Of a DNA stretch of 64,000 bases, positions 1-9,755 are shown piece after piece; position 1 is the first letter of the stretch; every line of letters begins with the position of its first letter. Under the pieces are notes generated by a model, which made no database searches, was not told the DNA's origin, and saw only the letters and a list, made by a program, of their open reading frames with translations. Both the position numbers and the translations under genes were made by a program. Source of the stretch: Crocinitomicaceae bacterium (GTDB taxonomy: Bacteria > Bacteroidota > Bacteroidia > Flavobacteriales_D > Crocinitomicaceae); NCBI GenBank assembly GCA_018402525.1, contig JAGYIR010000008.1, positions 48,501-112,500 of the forward strand. Direction: 5' to 3'.

Positions 1-341
1 GCTGACTGCACGTGATGGCCAATTAAATAGTCTGGATTTCGACCAGAGATTAGACTAAGATAGAGTAGGGCGTCTGCTTCAGCACAGATTTGATGTGATG
101 CGCCAGGAAAAATGACAATAGGAATCGAAGTGGATTTTTTTAAAAAGCGCACCACCTTTACAAAATCTTCTTGAGTAACTGTGCTTCCTCCGACAAAGAA
201 ATAATTTACGCTGGCAAATTCTGCTTTTTCAATTAACTGAAGTAAATCATCAAGATTGTTGGATTTTTCCGGATCGATTAACACGGCGATCTGCCCCTTT
301 TTCGCCGAAAATAATTGTGCTATGTGATTAGAAGAAGTCAA
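1..341 (-). CDS. Geranylgeranylglyceryl phosphate synthase-like protein, partial
   Basis: The gene runs off the left edge; only the N-terminal 113 residues are visible on the minus strand. They contain the GGGPS/PcrB-family signatures AVLIDPEKS, YFFVGGS, PIVIFPGASHQIC and ALLYLSLISGRNPDYLIG, which build the phosphate-binding TIM-barrel half. The family joins a polyprenyl diphosphate to glycerol-1-phosphate, and a bacterial branch is common in Bacteroidota. No ATG is available: an in-frame TAG lies three codons upstream of TTG at 341, so TTG is the likely start. The product made cannot be told from this fragment. The family call is firm, the start less so. Confidence 0.75.
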   Translation of the reverse strand, partial: MTSSNHIAQLFSAKKGQIAVLIDPEKSNNLDDLLQLIEKAEFASVNYFFVGGSTVTQEDFVKVVRFLKKSTSIPIVIFPGASHQICAEADALLYLSLISGRNPDYLIGHHVQS

Positions 342-667
342 TATATACTAGGTAAGTGTAATAGTTATAGTAAATCAATACATATATTAAGTATATTCAA
401 AAGTATTGAATTAATTTAACCTAAGCACTTAAATTGGACATCATTTGTCGTATGATCAAAATTGCACGTGTGTTTTTAGACATGTATAATTGGTTGTGAA
501 ATTGGTAATTTATTATCTCCTTAAATCGCTTCTTTGTTATACATTTGTTAATGATAGTTAATAAAAATTGATTTTATTTTTTTTTAACATTACGACGATG
601 AATATGATTTTTACTATATTTACCCGCTTTAAAAGCAACAAAGTTTAAAAATAAACAAACTGCACTT
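342..667. promoter_or_regulatory. AT-rich intergenic region upstream of the TonB receptor operon
   Basis: These 326 bases separate the divergent GGGPS-like gene and the TonB receptor gene. No ORF or RNA gene is evident. The right half is very AT-rich. TATATTTA at about 616-623 differs by one base from the Bacteroidota -7 box TAnnTTTG and sits roughly 45 bases before the receptor ATG, so it may be the operon promoter. No clear -33 element or operator palindrome was seen. Confidence 0.35.
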
Positions 668-3600
668 ATGTTACTAAAACTAAACTTGTTATTCGTAAGC
701 GTCTTGCTTACATTGTCTTATGGGTTCTCTCAGAACGATTTAGGAACCATTAAAGGTACTGTTACAGACAGTGACACGAAACAACCAATCGCCTTTTGTC
801 AGGTGGTATTAAAATCTGGTGAACAAATCAAAGGTGGAGCGAATACCGATTTTGATGGGAATTTTCAAATTAACTCAATTTCTCCAGGTACTTATGATGT
901 GGAGATTAGAAATGCAACGGAAGGTTATCAGCCGCAGGTGCTTGAGGGAGTTGTTGTGAGTTCAGGTAAGATTACTTTCTTGTACGATTTAACAATGGGT
1001 AAAGCAAAGAACGTTCAAGATGTTGAAGAAATGGTCGTTGTTGCCTATAAAGTGCCATTGATTGATAGAGATGGTGGTGCATCGGGAGCAACAATTACAA
1101 GAGAGGACATCGCACGTTTGCCAGTACGTTCTGCAGCAGCAGTAGCTGGAACGGTTGGTGGTGTGAATCAAAGTGAAGGGTCTGGTGCAATCAGTGTCAG
1201 AGGTTCTCGTTCGGATGGAACGTATTTTTACATTGATGGTATTAAAGTAAGAGGATCTTCAAATCTTCCTAAATCAGCGATTGAGGAAGTAACGGTTATT
1301 ACAGGTGGTTTGCCTGCAAACTACGGTGATGCAACGGGTGGTATTATTTCGGTAACCACGAGAGGGCCTTCAGCGCAGTACTTTGGATCTATCGAGGGGG
1401 TAACCTCTGGTTTCTATGTGAACGGAAGTGATCCAGATGGATACGATGGAAATGTATATGGTTTAGATAAATTCGGATATAACTTAGTTGAAGGAATGTT
1501 CTCGGGTCCACTTTGGATGCAAAAAGATTCTACAGGAAGAAAAACGAAACCGCGTCTTGGTTTCTTAGTTTCGGCTAATTATACAGATCAAATTGATAGC
1601 CGACCTTTGAATGGAGGAAGCTATAGAATTAAAAAAGAATCTCGAGATGAAATTCTTGCTGCTCCGTTAGTGAGAGTTGGTGATGAAATTCTTTATAGTA
1701 CAAATTATCTGCAAGAAGATGATTTCGAATTGGTGGATTGGAGAATGAATGCAAGAAATCATTCGTTTTCTGCGCAAGGGAAAATTGATGTGAATACAGG
1801 TCCATCTGTTAACCTTTCTTTTGGTGGTTCGATGAACTACGGATGGGGAAGTATCTACAATAGAACTGGTTCGTTGATGAACTTTTCAAACTTTGGAGCA
1901 TTTAAATCACTGGATTGGAGAGTTTTTGGACGTTTAACTCAGCGTTTTACGAACAATGAGGAGGGAAGCAGTTCTAAAATTAAAAGTGCTTACTATACCT
2001 TAATGGTGGATTTCTCTAAAACGAAAGATGATAATTTCGATCCAAAGCACGGTTATAATTTATTTAACTATGGTCACGTTGGTCGATTTGACATTGATAG
2101 AAGGATTGGTTACAGTGCTTCCCCTAGTGAGAATGGGCCAGTCCAAGAGGCAATTCCTTTTGAGTCTCAAGTAAGATTTACTCCTTCAGAGACGAATCCA
2201 CAATTGGCGGCTCAGACGGCACAGTATTTTTCCTTGTTTGATTATGCAGATTGGTGGCAAGCTGAGCAGAACTATAGAAACTTGAACCAAGTTCAACAAG
2301 GTAACGGTCTTAGAAATGGTGACGGACCTCAGGGGATTTACAATGTTTGGAACAATATTGGAACTCCTTACAATGGGTTTGGAAAAACAGAAACGGATCA
2401 AATCAGGGTTTCTGGTGCTGGAGCTGTGAATATCGGTGACCACTCTATTTCATTAGGGTTTGAGTACGAGCAACGTTATGATCGTGGTTGGACTTCAGGA
2501 ACGACAACAAACGGCGGTGGTAATGGACCAATGGGATTGTGGACAATTGCACGTCAGTTAACGAATGGGCATTTAACCCAGTTGAATACAGATCAACCAA
2601 ACTACATTGATTCAAATGGTACAGTTTATACGTCATACGACCCATTAAATACTGGGTATGCTTATACAAGTGGTACAGGTCAACATGGTGGTGATCAAAA
2701 CAATGATGAGCAATCTTTTTTTGACTATAACTTGAGAAGTTATTTAATGGATAATGGGATGATTACTTCAGGTGTTGATGGTCTTGAGTACATCAACATT
2801 GATCAATATGATCCTAATATCTTTTCATTAGATATGTTTTCTCCGGATGAACTATTAAATAGTGGTAACTCATTTGTATCTTACTGGGGGTATGATCATA
2901 CAGGTAATAAAGTAAGAGGTCAAACAGATATTAATAAGTACTTCAATGAGTTCGATGAGAATGGAAACTACCGTAGATTTGTTGGTGCATTTCAACCAAC
3001 GTACATCGCTGGTTATGTAATGGATAAGTTCTCTTTCCGTGACATCGTCTTTAACGTTGGTGTAAGGGTCGATGTATACGATGCGAATCAACCAGTATTG
3101 AAAGATCCTTATTTAATTTACAACGCGAAAACAGTGCGTGAAGCTAGACAAGAATTGGCGAATGACCCGTCATTGGATTGGATTGATATTCCAAGCTCAA
3201 TGGGAGATGATTTTGTTGTTTATGTGAACGATAATAATAACCCAAGTGGAATTAAAGGATTTAGAAGTGGTGATACTTGGTACGATGCTACTGGTACAGA
3301 GGTTACGAATATTCAGGTGATTGAGTCTGAATCTGAAGGTGGAGTACTTCCTTATCTGCAAAACCCAGGTCAAACTGCACCTAATGCTGATGCTTTCGAA
3401 GATTACAAAGCTCAAGTAAGCATTATGCCACGTGTTTCATTCTCGTTCCCAATTTCAGATGAGGCATCTTTCTTTGCACACTATGATATCTTAACAAAGA
3501 GACCAACTGCTGGGACGCGTTTTGATCCATTTCAGTACCAATTCTTAAGTGATCGTAGTGCTATAGTGAATAACTCAAACCTATTGCCTGAGAAAACGAT

Positions 3601-4474
3601 TGATTATGAACTTGGATTCCAACAAGTTGTTACGCGTACATCTTCTGTTAAAATATCTGCCTTCTACAGAGAGCAAAGAGATCAAGTTCAATTGATAAAT
3701 GTTACAGGAGCATATCCAAGACAATATAGAACGTTTGGTAATAGAGATTTTGGTACAGTAAAGGGGATGACCATTTCATACGATATGCGTAGAACTGGTA
3801 ATATTCGAATGACAGCGAACTATACATTGCAATTTGCTGATGGTACTGGTTCAGATGCAACATCGTCTTCTGGTATTATTCAAGCCGGTTTGCCAAACTT
3901 AAGAACAATTGCACCTTACGATTTTGATCAAAGACATGCATTTGCTGTTACTTTTGATTACCGATATGGGGAAGGTGCTGATTACAATGGTCCAGTGATC
4001 AAAGGATTCAACGTACTTCAAAATACAGGATTGAACATTGTTTCTAATATTTACTCTGGTTCGCCATATTCAGCACAAACGACAATCACTAACGAAGGAG
4101 TATTTAGTCCTCAAGGTTCTGGTTTGAGTGGATCTCAAAATGGTTCTAGACTTCCTTGGTCATACCGATTAGATTTACAGTTAGATCGTAACTTTAACTT
4201 GACAATAGGGAAGGGTGAAAAGAAACGTGCGACGTTCTTGAATGTGTATGTGCGTGTTACAAACCTATTTAACCAATTCAACGTTCTTGGAGTTTACAGA
4301 GCGACTGGAAACTGGGATGATGATGGATTCCTAGAAGCGGCTCAATGGCAAACGTCTATCCAAAACTCTGCGGATGAGGAAGCGTTTAGAAATTACTACG
4401 CAATGAAAGTTCAAAACCCATTTAACGTAAGTGCACCAAGAACAATTCGTTTGGGTGTTAAATTCGATTTTTAA
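668..4474 (+). CDS. TonB-dependent receptor with carboxypeptidase-regulatory-like domain
   Basis: A 1268-residue outer-membrane receptor. Residues 1-22 form a signal peptide. A CarboxypepD_reg-like beta-sandwich follows (about 27-110), then a plug domain (about 135-235, with ISVRGSRSDGTYFYIDGIKV and GGLPANYGDATGGIISV). The rest is a long beta-barrel ending in a terminal Phe (IRLGVKFDF), typical of Bam-inserted barrels. Such receptors import large or scarce ligands using TonB energy; the substrate here is unknown. The gene lies 24 bases before a T9SS-type secreted protein, which is followed by a PorV-like protein, so the three probably act together at the cell surface. It is not a clear SusC: no SusD follows it. 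Confidence 0.9.
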   Translation: MLLKLNLLFVSVLLTLSYGFSQNDLGTIKGTVTDSDTKQPIAFCQVVLKSGEQIKGGANTDFDGNFQINSISPGTYDVEIRNATEGYQPQVLEGVVVSSGKITFLYDLTMGKAKNVQDVEEMVVVAYKVPLIDRDGGASGATITREDIARLPVRSAAAVAGTVGGVNQSEGSGAISVRGSRSDGTYFYIDGIKVRGSSNLPKSAIEEVTVITGGLPANYGDATGGIISVTTRGPSAQYFGSIEGVTSGFYVNGSDPDGYDGNVYGLDKFGYNLVEGMFSGPLWMQKDSTGRKTKPRLGFLVSANYTDQIDSRPLNGGSYRIKKESRDEILAAPLVRVGDEILYSTNYLQEDDFELVDWRMNARNHSFSAQGKIDVNTGPSVNLSFGGSMNYGWGSIYNRTGSLMNFSNFGAFKSLDWRVFGRLTQRFTNNEEGSSSKIKSAYYTLMVDFSKTKDDNFDPKHGYNLFNYGHVGRFDIDRRIGYSASPSENGPVQEAIPFESQVRFTPSETNPQLAAQTAQYFSLFDYADWWQAEQNYRNLNQVQQGNGLRNGDGPQGIYNVWNNIGTPYNGFGKTETDQIRVSGAGAVNIGDHSISLGFEYEQRYDRGWTSGTTTNGGGNGPMGLWTIARQLTNGHLTQLNTDQPNYIDSNGTVYTSYDPLNTGYAYTSGTGQHGGDQNNDEQSFFDYNLRSYLMDNGMITSGVDGLEYINIDQYDPNIFSLDMFSPDELLNSGNSFVSYWGYDHTGNKVRGQTDINKYFNEFDENGNYRRFVGAFQPTYIAGYVMDKFSFRDIVFNVGVRVDVYDANQPVLKDPYLIYNAKTVREARQELANDPSLDWIDIPSSMGDDFVVYVNDNNNPSGIKGFRSGDTWYDATGTEVTNIQVIESESEGGVLPYLQNPGQTAPNADAFEDYKAQVSIMPRVSFSFPISDEASFFAHYDILTKRPTAGTRFDPFQYQFLSDRSAIVNNSNLLPEKTIDYELGFQQVVTRTSSVKISAFYREQRDQVQLINVTGAYPRQYRTFGNRDFGTVKGMTISYDMRRTGNIRMTANYTLQFADGTGSDATSSSGIIQAGLPNLRTIAPYDFDQRHAFAVTFDYRYGEGADYNGPVIKGFNVLQNTGLNIVSNIYSGSPYSAQTTITNEGVFSPQGSGLSGSQNGSRLPWSYRLDLQLDRNFNLTIGKGEKKRATFLNVYVRVTNLFNQFNVLGVYRATGNWDDDGFLEAAQWQTSIQNSADEEAFRNYYAMKVQNPFNVSAPRTIRLGVKFDF

Positions 4475-4498
4475 TTCATCATAATTAAATTAAGTATT

Positions 4499-7315
4499 AT
4501 GAAAAAGCAAATAATATCAATTGTACTAGCGACCTCAGCACTATTTTGGTCGAATGACGTCCTTTCTTACAAGGGACCACATGACAATCCAAGCGCTGGG
4601 ATAATTACCCAAAGTGCAAGTCAAAAATCAGCCAACTGTGCTCCGGCAACGGCGAGATTGACTATGAATTTCAATGACGTAAGTGCGTTGATTGAGCAAG
4701 GAGGAAGTATGTGGCAAGATCGTTCGACTTCGACTGCAGCTTATGAGGTTCCAAAAACTGTGAACGGAAACGGTCCAAAAGCGATCTATGCAGGTGCACT
4801 TTGGATGGGTGGTACCGATGTTAACGGACAGTTGAAGTTGGCGGGTCTTACATTCCGAACAGGAAATGACTTTTGGCCGGGACCTTTAAGTGTTAACGTT
4901 GGTAGTGGAAATATTAGCGATATAGGTAGCCCTTTTGGTGATGATGTTGTTCGTGATTTTGGTGCTGCAACGATTGATTCAGACCAATGTTTGGCTTATG
5001 ATAAATTTTTTACCATTAGAAAGTCTGAAGTGATTGCTTACAATACTTGGTGGGAATGTGCGAATGGTATTTCCGATCCAGCGGATTGTATTGATGTAGA
5101 GTCCCCTGCGAATGATGTGATAAATAGAATCTATGCGTGGCCTGCTCACGGTGATATCACAAGAGGTCAAGATTTTTATTTGGCTCCTTTTTATGATTAC
5201 GATGGTGACGGTCAGTACAACCCAGACAATGGAGATACACCTTGGTACGATGATATTTTAGGTAGAGATGACATTGAATGTGGAGTTGATAGACGTATTT
5301 CTCTTTTTGGTGATGAAACGCACTGGTGGGTATTCAACGATACTGGTAACATTCACGGGGAGTCTAACGGTGAACCTATTGGTATGGAGGTTAGAGCTCA
5401 AGCGTTTACATTTGCAACAGCAGATGAGGTGAACAGAATGACGTTCTACAACTATGAAATGATTAATAGAAGTACGCAAACACTGACCAATACTTATTTT
5501 GCGCAGTATGTGGATCCAGATCTTGGAAACTTTGACGATGATTATGTTGGTTGTGATGTTGCAAGAGGTTTAGGGTATTGCTATAACGGAGATGCAGATG
5601 ACAATGTGAGTGGATCAAATGGTACAGTGGGATATGGAGCGAATCCACCTGCAATTGGAGTTGATTTCTTTGAAGGACCTTACCAAGATTCGGATGGAAT
5701 TGACAACCCTGGTCCTTACACGGATGATAATGGAAATACATATGTTCCACCGGTTCAAAATGCGATTGACAGTAATGGTATTGTTTACGGGGGTATTGGT
5801 CTAGGATATTATGATGGAATTATAGACAATGAGCGTTTTGGTATGCGATTATTTACCTATTATACCAATGGTGCAGTATACCCTTACAATGATCCATCGA
5901 ATGCTCCTGAGTTTTATAACTTTATGAGTGGTAATTGGGCAAATGGAACCCCTGTTACGTTTGGTGGTGCTGGAAATGGAACTGGTACAGGTGCTACAGC
6001 TACTCAATCATCTTATATGTTCCCTGGAGATTCTGATCCATTGGGTTGGGCAACGGGTGGTATTGAAACTGGTAACTGGGATGAGGTGAGTGCTGGAAAC
6101 CCTGTTGGTGATAGACGTTTCGTTCAATCTGCAGGTCCATTTACATTAACGCCTGGAGCTGTAAATAACATTACAGTTGGAATCGTGTATGGTAGAAGTT
6201 TCCAAGGAGGTTTATTTGCTTCGGTTGATGCCATGAAACGTGCCGATACAAAGGCACAAGCTTTATTCGATGCATGTTTTAGAATACTTGAGCCACCATA
6301 TGCTCCGAAATTGGAAATTCAAGAATTAGAGAATAAACTTGTTTTGTCTCTTACAAATCCTCCAAGTTCGAACAATGCAAACGAGGGGTATTATGAAGAA
6401 GATAAAGTAAACATTACAGATCCTACTTTGGACCGTTTCTATACGTTCGAAGGATACCAAATTTATCAATTGAAGAATTCTAGCGTATCGATTAGTGATG
6501 TGCGTGATGAAACAAAAGCTCGATTGGTAGCGCAATGTGACATTAAGAACGATATTGTTGACATTATTAATTTCGAATTTGATGAAGAGTTAGGTTTCTC
6601 TATTGGTGCGCGTATGGTTGACGCGGGTAATGAAGGAATTCAACATACTTTCTTGATTGAGGATGATGAGTTTGCGCAAGGTGTTAGAACCCTAGTGAAT
6701 CATAAAACATATTACTATGTTGCGATAGCTTATGCACACAACGAGTATAAAAAATATGATCCAAACGATCCTGGATTCCTAGATGGTCAGAAGATCCCTT
6801 ATATATCATCGCGTTTAGGTCATGATGGAAGTTCTATTAAGGCTGTTGCTGGGATTCCTCACAATCCTGCTCCAGAAGCGGGAGGTACAACTTACCTTTT
6901 AGATTATGGTACAGGACCTCAGATTAAGCGTTTGGATGGAACTGGTAACGGAAACAGAGAGCTTGAACTTACTAGTGGTTCTAAGGCAAGCATTATTCAA
7001 AACGGATTTTTGAACAACCCTGTTTATGATTATGGAAAAGGTCCTATCAACGTGAAGGTTGTAGATCCATTGAATGTGGTTGGTGGATACTTTGAATGTT
7101 TGTTTACTGATTACACACCAACGAATACAAATTCTGCAGATACTGCCTCTTGGGTAATTAATCGTTACGATGTTCAAGGTGGTACGTTGTTAGAGTCTGT
7201 CTCTTCTGAGAGAGTAATTTCACCTGGCAAACAGTATGCCCGATCAGAGCATCATCAGCATCATCCGCACAGAAGACATTTTCTCAATGAAAAAGAACTG
7301 GTGACTGGTGAGTAA
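4499..7315 (+). CDS. Large T9SS-associated exported protein, N-terminal part of an interrupted gene
   Basis: The frame opens with a signal peptide (about residues 1-23) and continues for about 910 residues as a secreted protein. It is rich in Gly/Asn/Asp and has calcium-binding-like stretches such as YDYDGDGQYNPDNGD. From about 7229 the protein stops looking natural (a His/Arg-rich run including HHQHHPHRRHF) and ends at TAA 7313-7315. A typical C-terminal end of the same kind of protein reappears in the same frame at 8321-8632. The intact gene was therefore probably 4499-8632, about 1377 residues. It sits between a TonB receptor and a PorV-like protein. The biochemical role is unknown. Confidence is high that 4499-7228 is a real coding sequence. 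Confidence 0.8.
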   Translation: MKKQIISIVLATSALFWSNDVLSYKGPHDNPSAGIITQSASQKSANCAPATARLTMNFNDVSALIEQGGSMWQDRSTSTAAYEVPKTVNGNGPKAIYAGALWMGGTDVNGQLKLAGLTFRTGNDFWPGPLSVNVGSGNISDIGSPFGDDVVRDFGAATIDSDQCLAYDKFFTIRKSEVIAYNTWWECANGISDPADCIDVESPANDVINRIYAWPAHGDITRGQDFYLAPFYDYDGDGQYNPDNGDTPWYDDILGRDDIECGVDRRISLFGDETHWWVFNDTGNIHGESNGEPIGMEVRAQAFTFATADEVNRMTFYNYEMINRSTQTLTNTYFAQYVDPDLGNFDDDYVGCDVARGLGYCYNGDADDNVSGSNGTVGYGANPPAIGVDFFEGPYQDSDGIDNPGPYTDDNGNTYVPPVQNAIDSNGIVYGGIGLGYYDGIIDNERFGMRLFTYYTNGAVYPYNDPSNAPEFYNFMSGNWANGTPVTFGGAGNGTGTGATATQSSYMFPGDSDPLGWATGGIETGNWDEVSAGNPVGDRRFVQSAGPFTLTPGAVNNITVGIVYGRSFQGGLFASVDAMKRADTKAQALFDACFRILEPPYAPKLEIQELENKLVLSLTNPPSSNNANEGYYEEDKVNITDPTLDRFYTFEGYQIYQLKNSSVSISDVRDETKARLVAQCDIKNDIVDIINFEFDEELGFSIGARMVDAGNEGIQHTFLIEDDEFAQGVRTLVNHKTYYYVAIAYAHNEYKKYDPNDPGFLDGQKIPYISSRLGHDGSSIKAVAGIPHNPAPEAGGTTYLLDYGTGPQIKRLDGTGNGNRELELTSGSKASIIQNGFLNNPVYDYGKGPINVKVVDPLNVVGGYFECLFTDYTPTNTNSADTASWVINRYDVQGGTLLESVSSERVISPGKQYARSEHHQHHPHRRHFLNEKELVTGE

Positions 7316-8320
7316 AGCTGAATCACTTCAATCTTGGTTATATCAGAACAGCATGAAATGAATGCCCAGGTTTTATTAAAACTGATGGCACTAACCATCT
7401 AACTGATTGCCCAAACCCACGTCTCAAAGCAATCCAGATAATACTCAAAGCCCAACAAACAGAGAATCACCTGAATCCGCAATCAGGGACGCTGAGATGT
7501 GCATGATATAAAAATAACAAATATGGCTTGGATAATTGTAACGTAACACATCATAGTTTGATATCTGAGTGCCACGTTAAAGGTTGCTCATAGCACACCG
7601 TCAACGCTAAAACCACACCTTCGTCAGTTTCTTTTACCGCTGGACACACTCACTTCTGGATAAATCATGTAAGACGCAAACTGTAGTCATAAACTCAATC
7701 AACCAAAGTCAAATAAACCTCAGTTCATGACAAACGAGAAAAAGTCTAAGAAAATTGAAACTAGACAGATCAAACAATAGAAGTCTGACATCAGAGGAAT
7801 ATGAATCAATGGCTGAACCTGGTCAAGTTTGTAATGCGCTTAATAAAACTCCTTTCTAAAATCAAATAATAATAAACACATAGCTCTAAACCAACCACAG
7901 ATAGAATGCATTATATAAACAGGATTTAATATGGGAGCAGTCTTTAACTGTTTGTTAGTCATATTAGTTTTCTGGTACAGGCAGCTTGAATCAAATGGCA
8001 ACCTCCGTTTATCAACTAAACTAACTAGTTAGAACATAGAATAGAACATTAAGAATCACGTCTCCAGATTCATAAATATACTCATAATATATGTTAGAGA
8101 ATCAGTGGAACTCATAAAGTTAAACATCAACAATGATTTGATCTCCAGAAATCAAACACTATCAGTTCTCATTTTGTCAAACAGCCAAGTGAGCTAATGT
8201 TAGTTACTGAACTTCTCAAAAATATTCAATCAAAACAGTTGAACACAGTATCATAAACTGACTGAACATGATTATAACTATACCCTGCAGCACAAATCAA
8301 CATACAATCGCTGTTCGCCT
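7229..8320. other. Block of non-coding character replacing the middle of the 4499-8632 gene
   Basis: About 1.09 kb interrupts an otherwise normal gene. It has many stops in all frames on both strands, is richer in A and C than its surroundings on the plus strand, contains few CpG, and is visibly rich in TCA (about 45 by hand count, an approximate figure). No transposase, terminal inverted repeats, target duplication, tRNA, intron core or CRISPR-like repeat was recognised. Only small palindromes occur, for example CTAACTAGTTAG near 8021. Recognisable protein resumes at DIINVVPNPYYAYS (from 8321) in the same frame as the upstream part. The boundaries are estimated to about ten bases. This looks like a substitution, degenerate or artefactual sequence rather than a known element. 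Confidence 0.6.
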
Positions 8321-8632
8321 GACATCATCAATGTAGTTCCAAACCCATATTACGCATACTCTCAATACGAGACAGGTCGATTGGATACACGTGTAAAAAT
8401 TACCAACCTTCCAGATGTGTGTACGATTAAGATTTACACCGTAAATGGAAAATTGGTGCGCACGTTTAAAAAGGACAGCCCGATTACTTCGGTTGACTGG
8501 GACTTGAATAACCATGCGGGTATACCAATTGCAGGTGGGGTTTACTTAATTCACGTAGATGTACCTGATGTTGGTGAAGTTGTACTGAAGTTCTTCGGTG
8601 GAATGAGACAAGTCGATTTATACGGTATTTAA
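8321..8632 (+). pseudogene. C-terminal fragment of the interrupted T9SS-associated protein
   Basis: In-frame remnant of the gene that begins at 4499; 8630 minus 4499 is an exact multiple of three. It reads DIINVVPNPYYAYSQYE, then VKITNLPDVCTIKIYTVNGK and ends GGVYLIHVDVPDVGEVVLKF plus a short tail. This resembles the type-A T9SS C-terminal sorting/anchoring beta-sandwich (VxPNPY, NLPxxCxIxIYTxxG, GxYLxxV). It has no convincing start of its own; TTG 8381 is internal to the domain. Taken alone it would be non-functional. Its conservation suggests the interruption is recent or is an artefact. The PorV-like gene starts 28 bases downstream. Confidence 0.65.
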
Positions 8633-8660
8633 TCAGATTATTAAATTAAACAAATTGAAA

Positions 8661-9728
8661 ATGAATAATTCAATCGTTAAAATAAGAACTGCATTTATTA
8701 TTGGATTGGCAATGGTCACTTCAATGACGGCGACTGCAGGAAATGAGGATCGTATTGGTTCGGCTGGTGCTTCGCATATGCTAGTGAATCCTTGGGCCAG
8801 AAGCGTTGGTGCTGCTGGTGCTGGAATAGCAAATGTAAATGGACTAGAAGCAACTTTCATGAATGTTGCGGGACTAGCTTTCACCGATAAAACACAAATC
8901 AAATTCAATTACACAAATTGGATGGGATCTGCTGATATCGCACTCTACAGTGCTGGAATTGCTCAAAGAGTTTCTGAGGCGGATGTGATTGCTGTTAGTA
9001 TTCAATCTTTTGGATTTGGAGATATTCCAATTACAACAGTTGCGAATCCTGAAGGAAATATTGGTGTATTTTCACCAAGAGCAAACGTGATTAACTTAGG
9101 TTACGCGCGAACATTTTCTAGCTCTATTTATGGAGGATTAAACATCAAAGTGATTTCTGAAAACATGGCCAATTTAAAGGCGAGCGGAATTGCAATTGAC
9201 GCAGGTATCCGTTATGTAACTGGTGAGCAGGATCAAATCAAATTTGGTATTACTTTAAGGAATGTTGGACCTGTTATGAAGTTCAAAGGGGATGGTTTGG
9301 CGAATCAGGTATTATATTCTGAAACTTCGGCGAATGCTACACTTGAGCAACGATCGGCAACGTATGAGTTACCTTCCTTACTTGCAATCGGTGGTTCTTA
9401 CGATTTCATTCTCAATGAAAAGAATAAAATCAACTTGGCAATTGGATACGTTGCAAATTCGTTTTCTTCGGATCAGTATAGTCTAGGTTTGGACTACGGT
9501 ATGACAGGAGAAGGTGTTGCATTCAATCTAAGAGGCGGTTTTGTATACGAGAAGAATCTTTTTAGCGCTGAGAATCGTTCGAATGCATTGATAGGACCAA
9601 CTGCTGGGTTTTCAGTTGATGCGCTCGTTGGAGACAATAAAAATGCACTTGGAATTGAATATGCAGCGCGTTTCGCTGGAACGTTTGGAATTATTCACAC
9701 AATTGGAGCTACGATTAGCTTAAAGTAA
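8661..9728 (+). CDS. PorV/PorQ-family outer-membrane protein
   Basis: A 355-residue protein from ATG 8661; an in-frame TTG at 8655 would add two residues but is less likely. A signal peptide (about 1-21, ending TATAG) precedes SAGASHMLVNPWARSVGAAG and EATFMNVAGLAF, hallmark of the PorV/PorQ (UPF0164-like) fold, a FadL-type 14-strand barrel. In the T9SS, PorV collects cargo from the translocon and delivers it to the attachment complex. This copy follows a probable T9SS cargo gene and a TonB receptor and is more likely a dedicated paralogue than the core PorV. The family call is good; the dedicated role is inference. Confidence 0.8.
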   Translation: MNNSIVKIRTAFIIGLAMVTSMTATAGNEDRIGSAGASHMLVNPWARSVGAAGAGIANVNGLEATFMNVAGLAFTDKTQIKFNYTNWMGSADIALYSAGIAQRVSEADVIAVSIQSFGFGDIPITTVANPEGNIGVFSPRANVINLGYARTFSSSIYGGLNIKVISENMANLKASGIAIDAGIRYVTGEQDQIKFGITLRNVGPVMKFKGDGLANQVLYSETSANATLEQRSATYELPSLLAIGGSYDFILNEKNKINLAIGYVANSFSSDQYSLGLDYGMTGEGVAFNLRGGFVYEKNLFSAENRSNALIGPTAGFSVDALVGDNKNALGIEYAARFAGTFGIIHTIGATISLK

Positions 9729-9740
9729 AATTTAATTTAT

Positions 9741-9748
9741 TACCTTTG
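9741..9748 (+). promoter_or_regulatory. Candidate -7 promoter element TACCTTTG
   Basis: A perfect match to the Bacteroidota -7 consensus TAnnTTTG, 69 bases before greA. No clear -33 TTTG was found at the expected spacing. A transcript starting from it would begin almost at the foot of the hairpin at 9756-9780, so its use is uncertain. Confidence 0.4.
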
Positions 9749-9755
9749 ATACATC

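Noticed and set aside
4979..5170. Open frames on the minus strand within the large T9SS cargo gene, and similar frames within other long genes.
   Set aside because: They are shadows of strongly coding frames on the other strand, with no family signature or start context.
7235..7315. His/Arg-rich tail of the 4499 frame as a metal-binding domain.
   Set aside because: It begins where protein similarity is lost and lies inside the anomalous block, so it is most likely chance translation.
7308..8290. GTGAGTAA after 7307 and CTGCAG at 8285-8290 look like spliceosomal intron ends around the odd block.
   Set aside because: Bacteria lack spliceosomes, and removing 7308-8290 joins the flanks out of phase (983 bases is not a multiple of three).
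7229..8320. The odd block as a transposon, group II intron, retron or CRISPR array.
   Set aside because: No terminal repeats, target duplication, domain V-like hairpin, reverse transcriptase or regular repeat-spacer pattern was visible.
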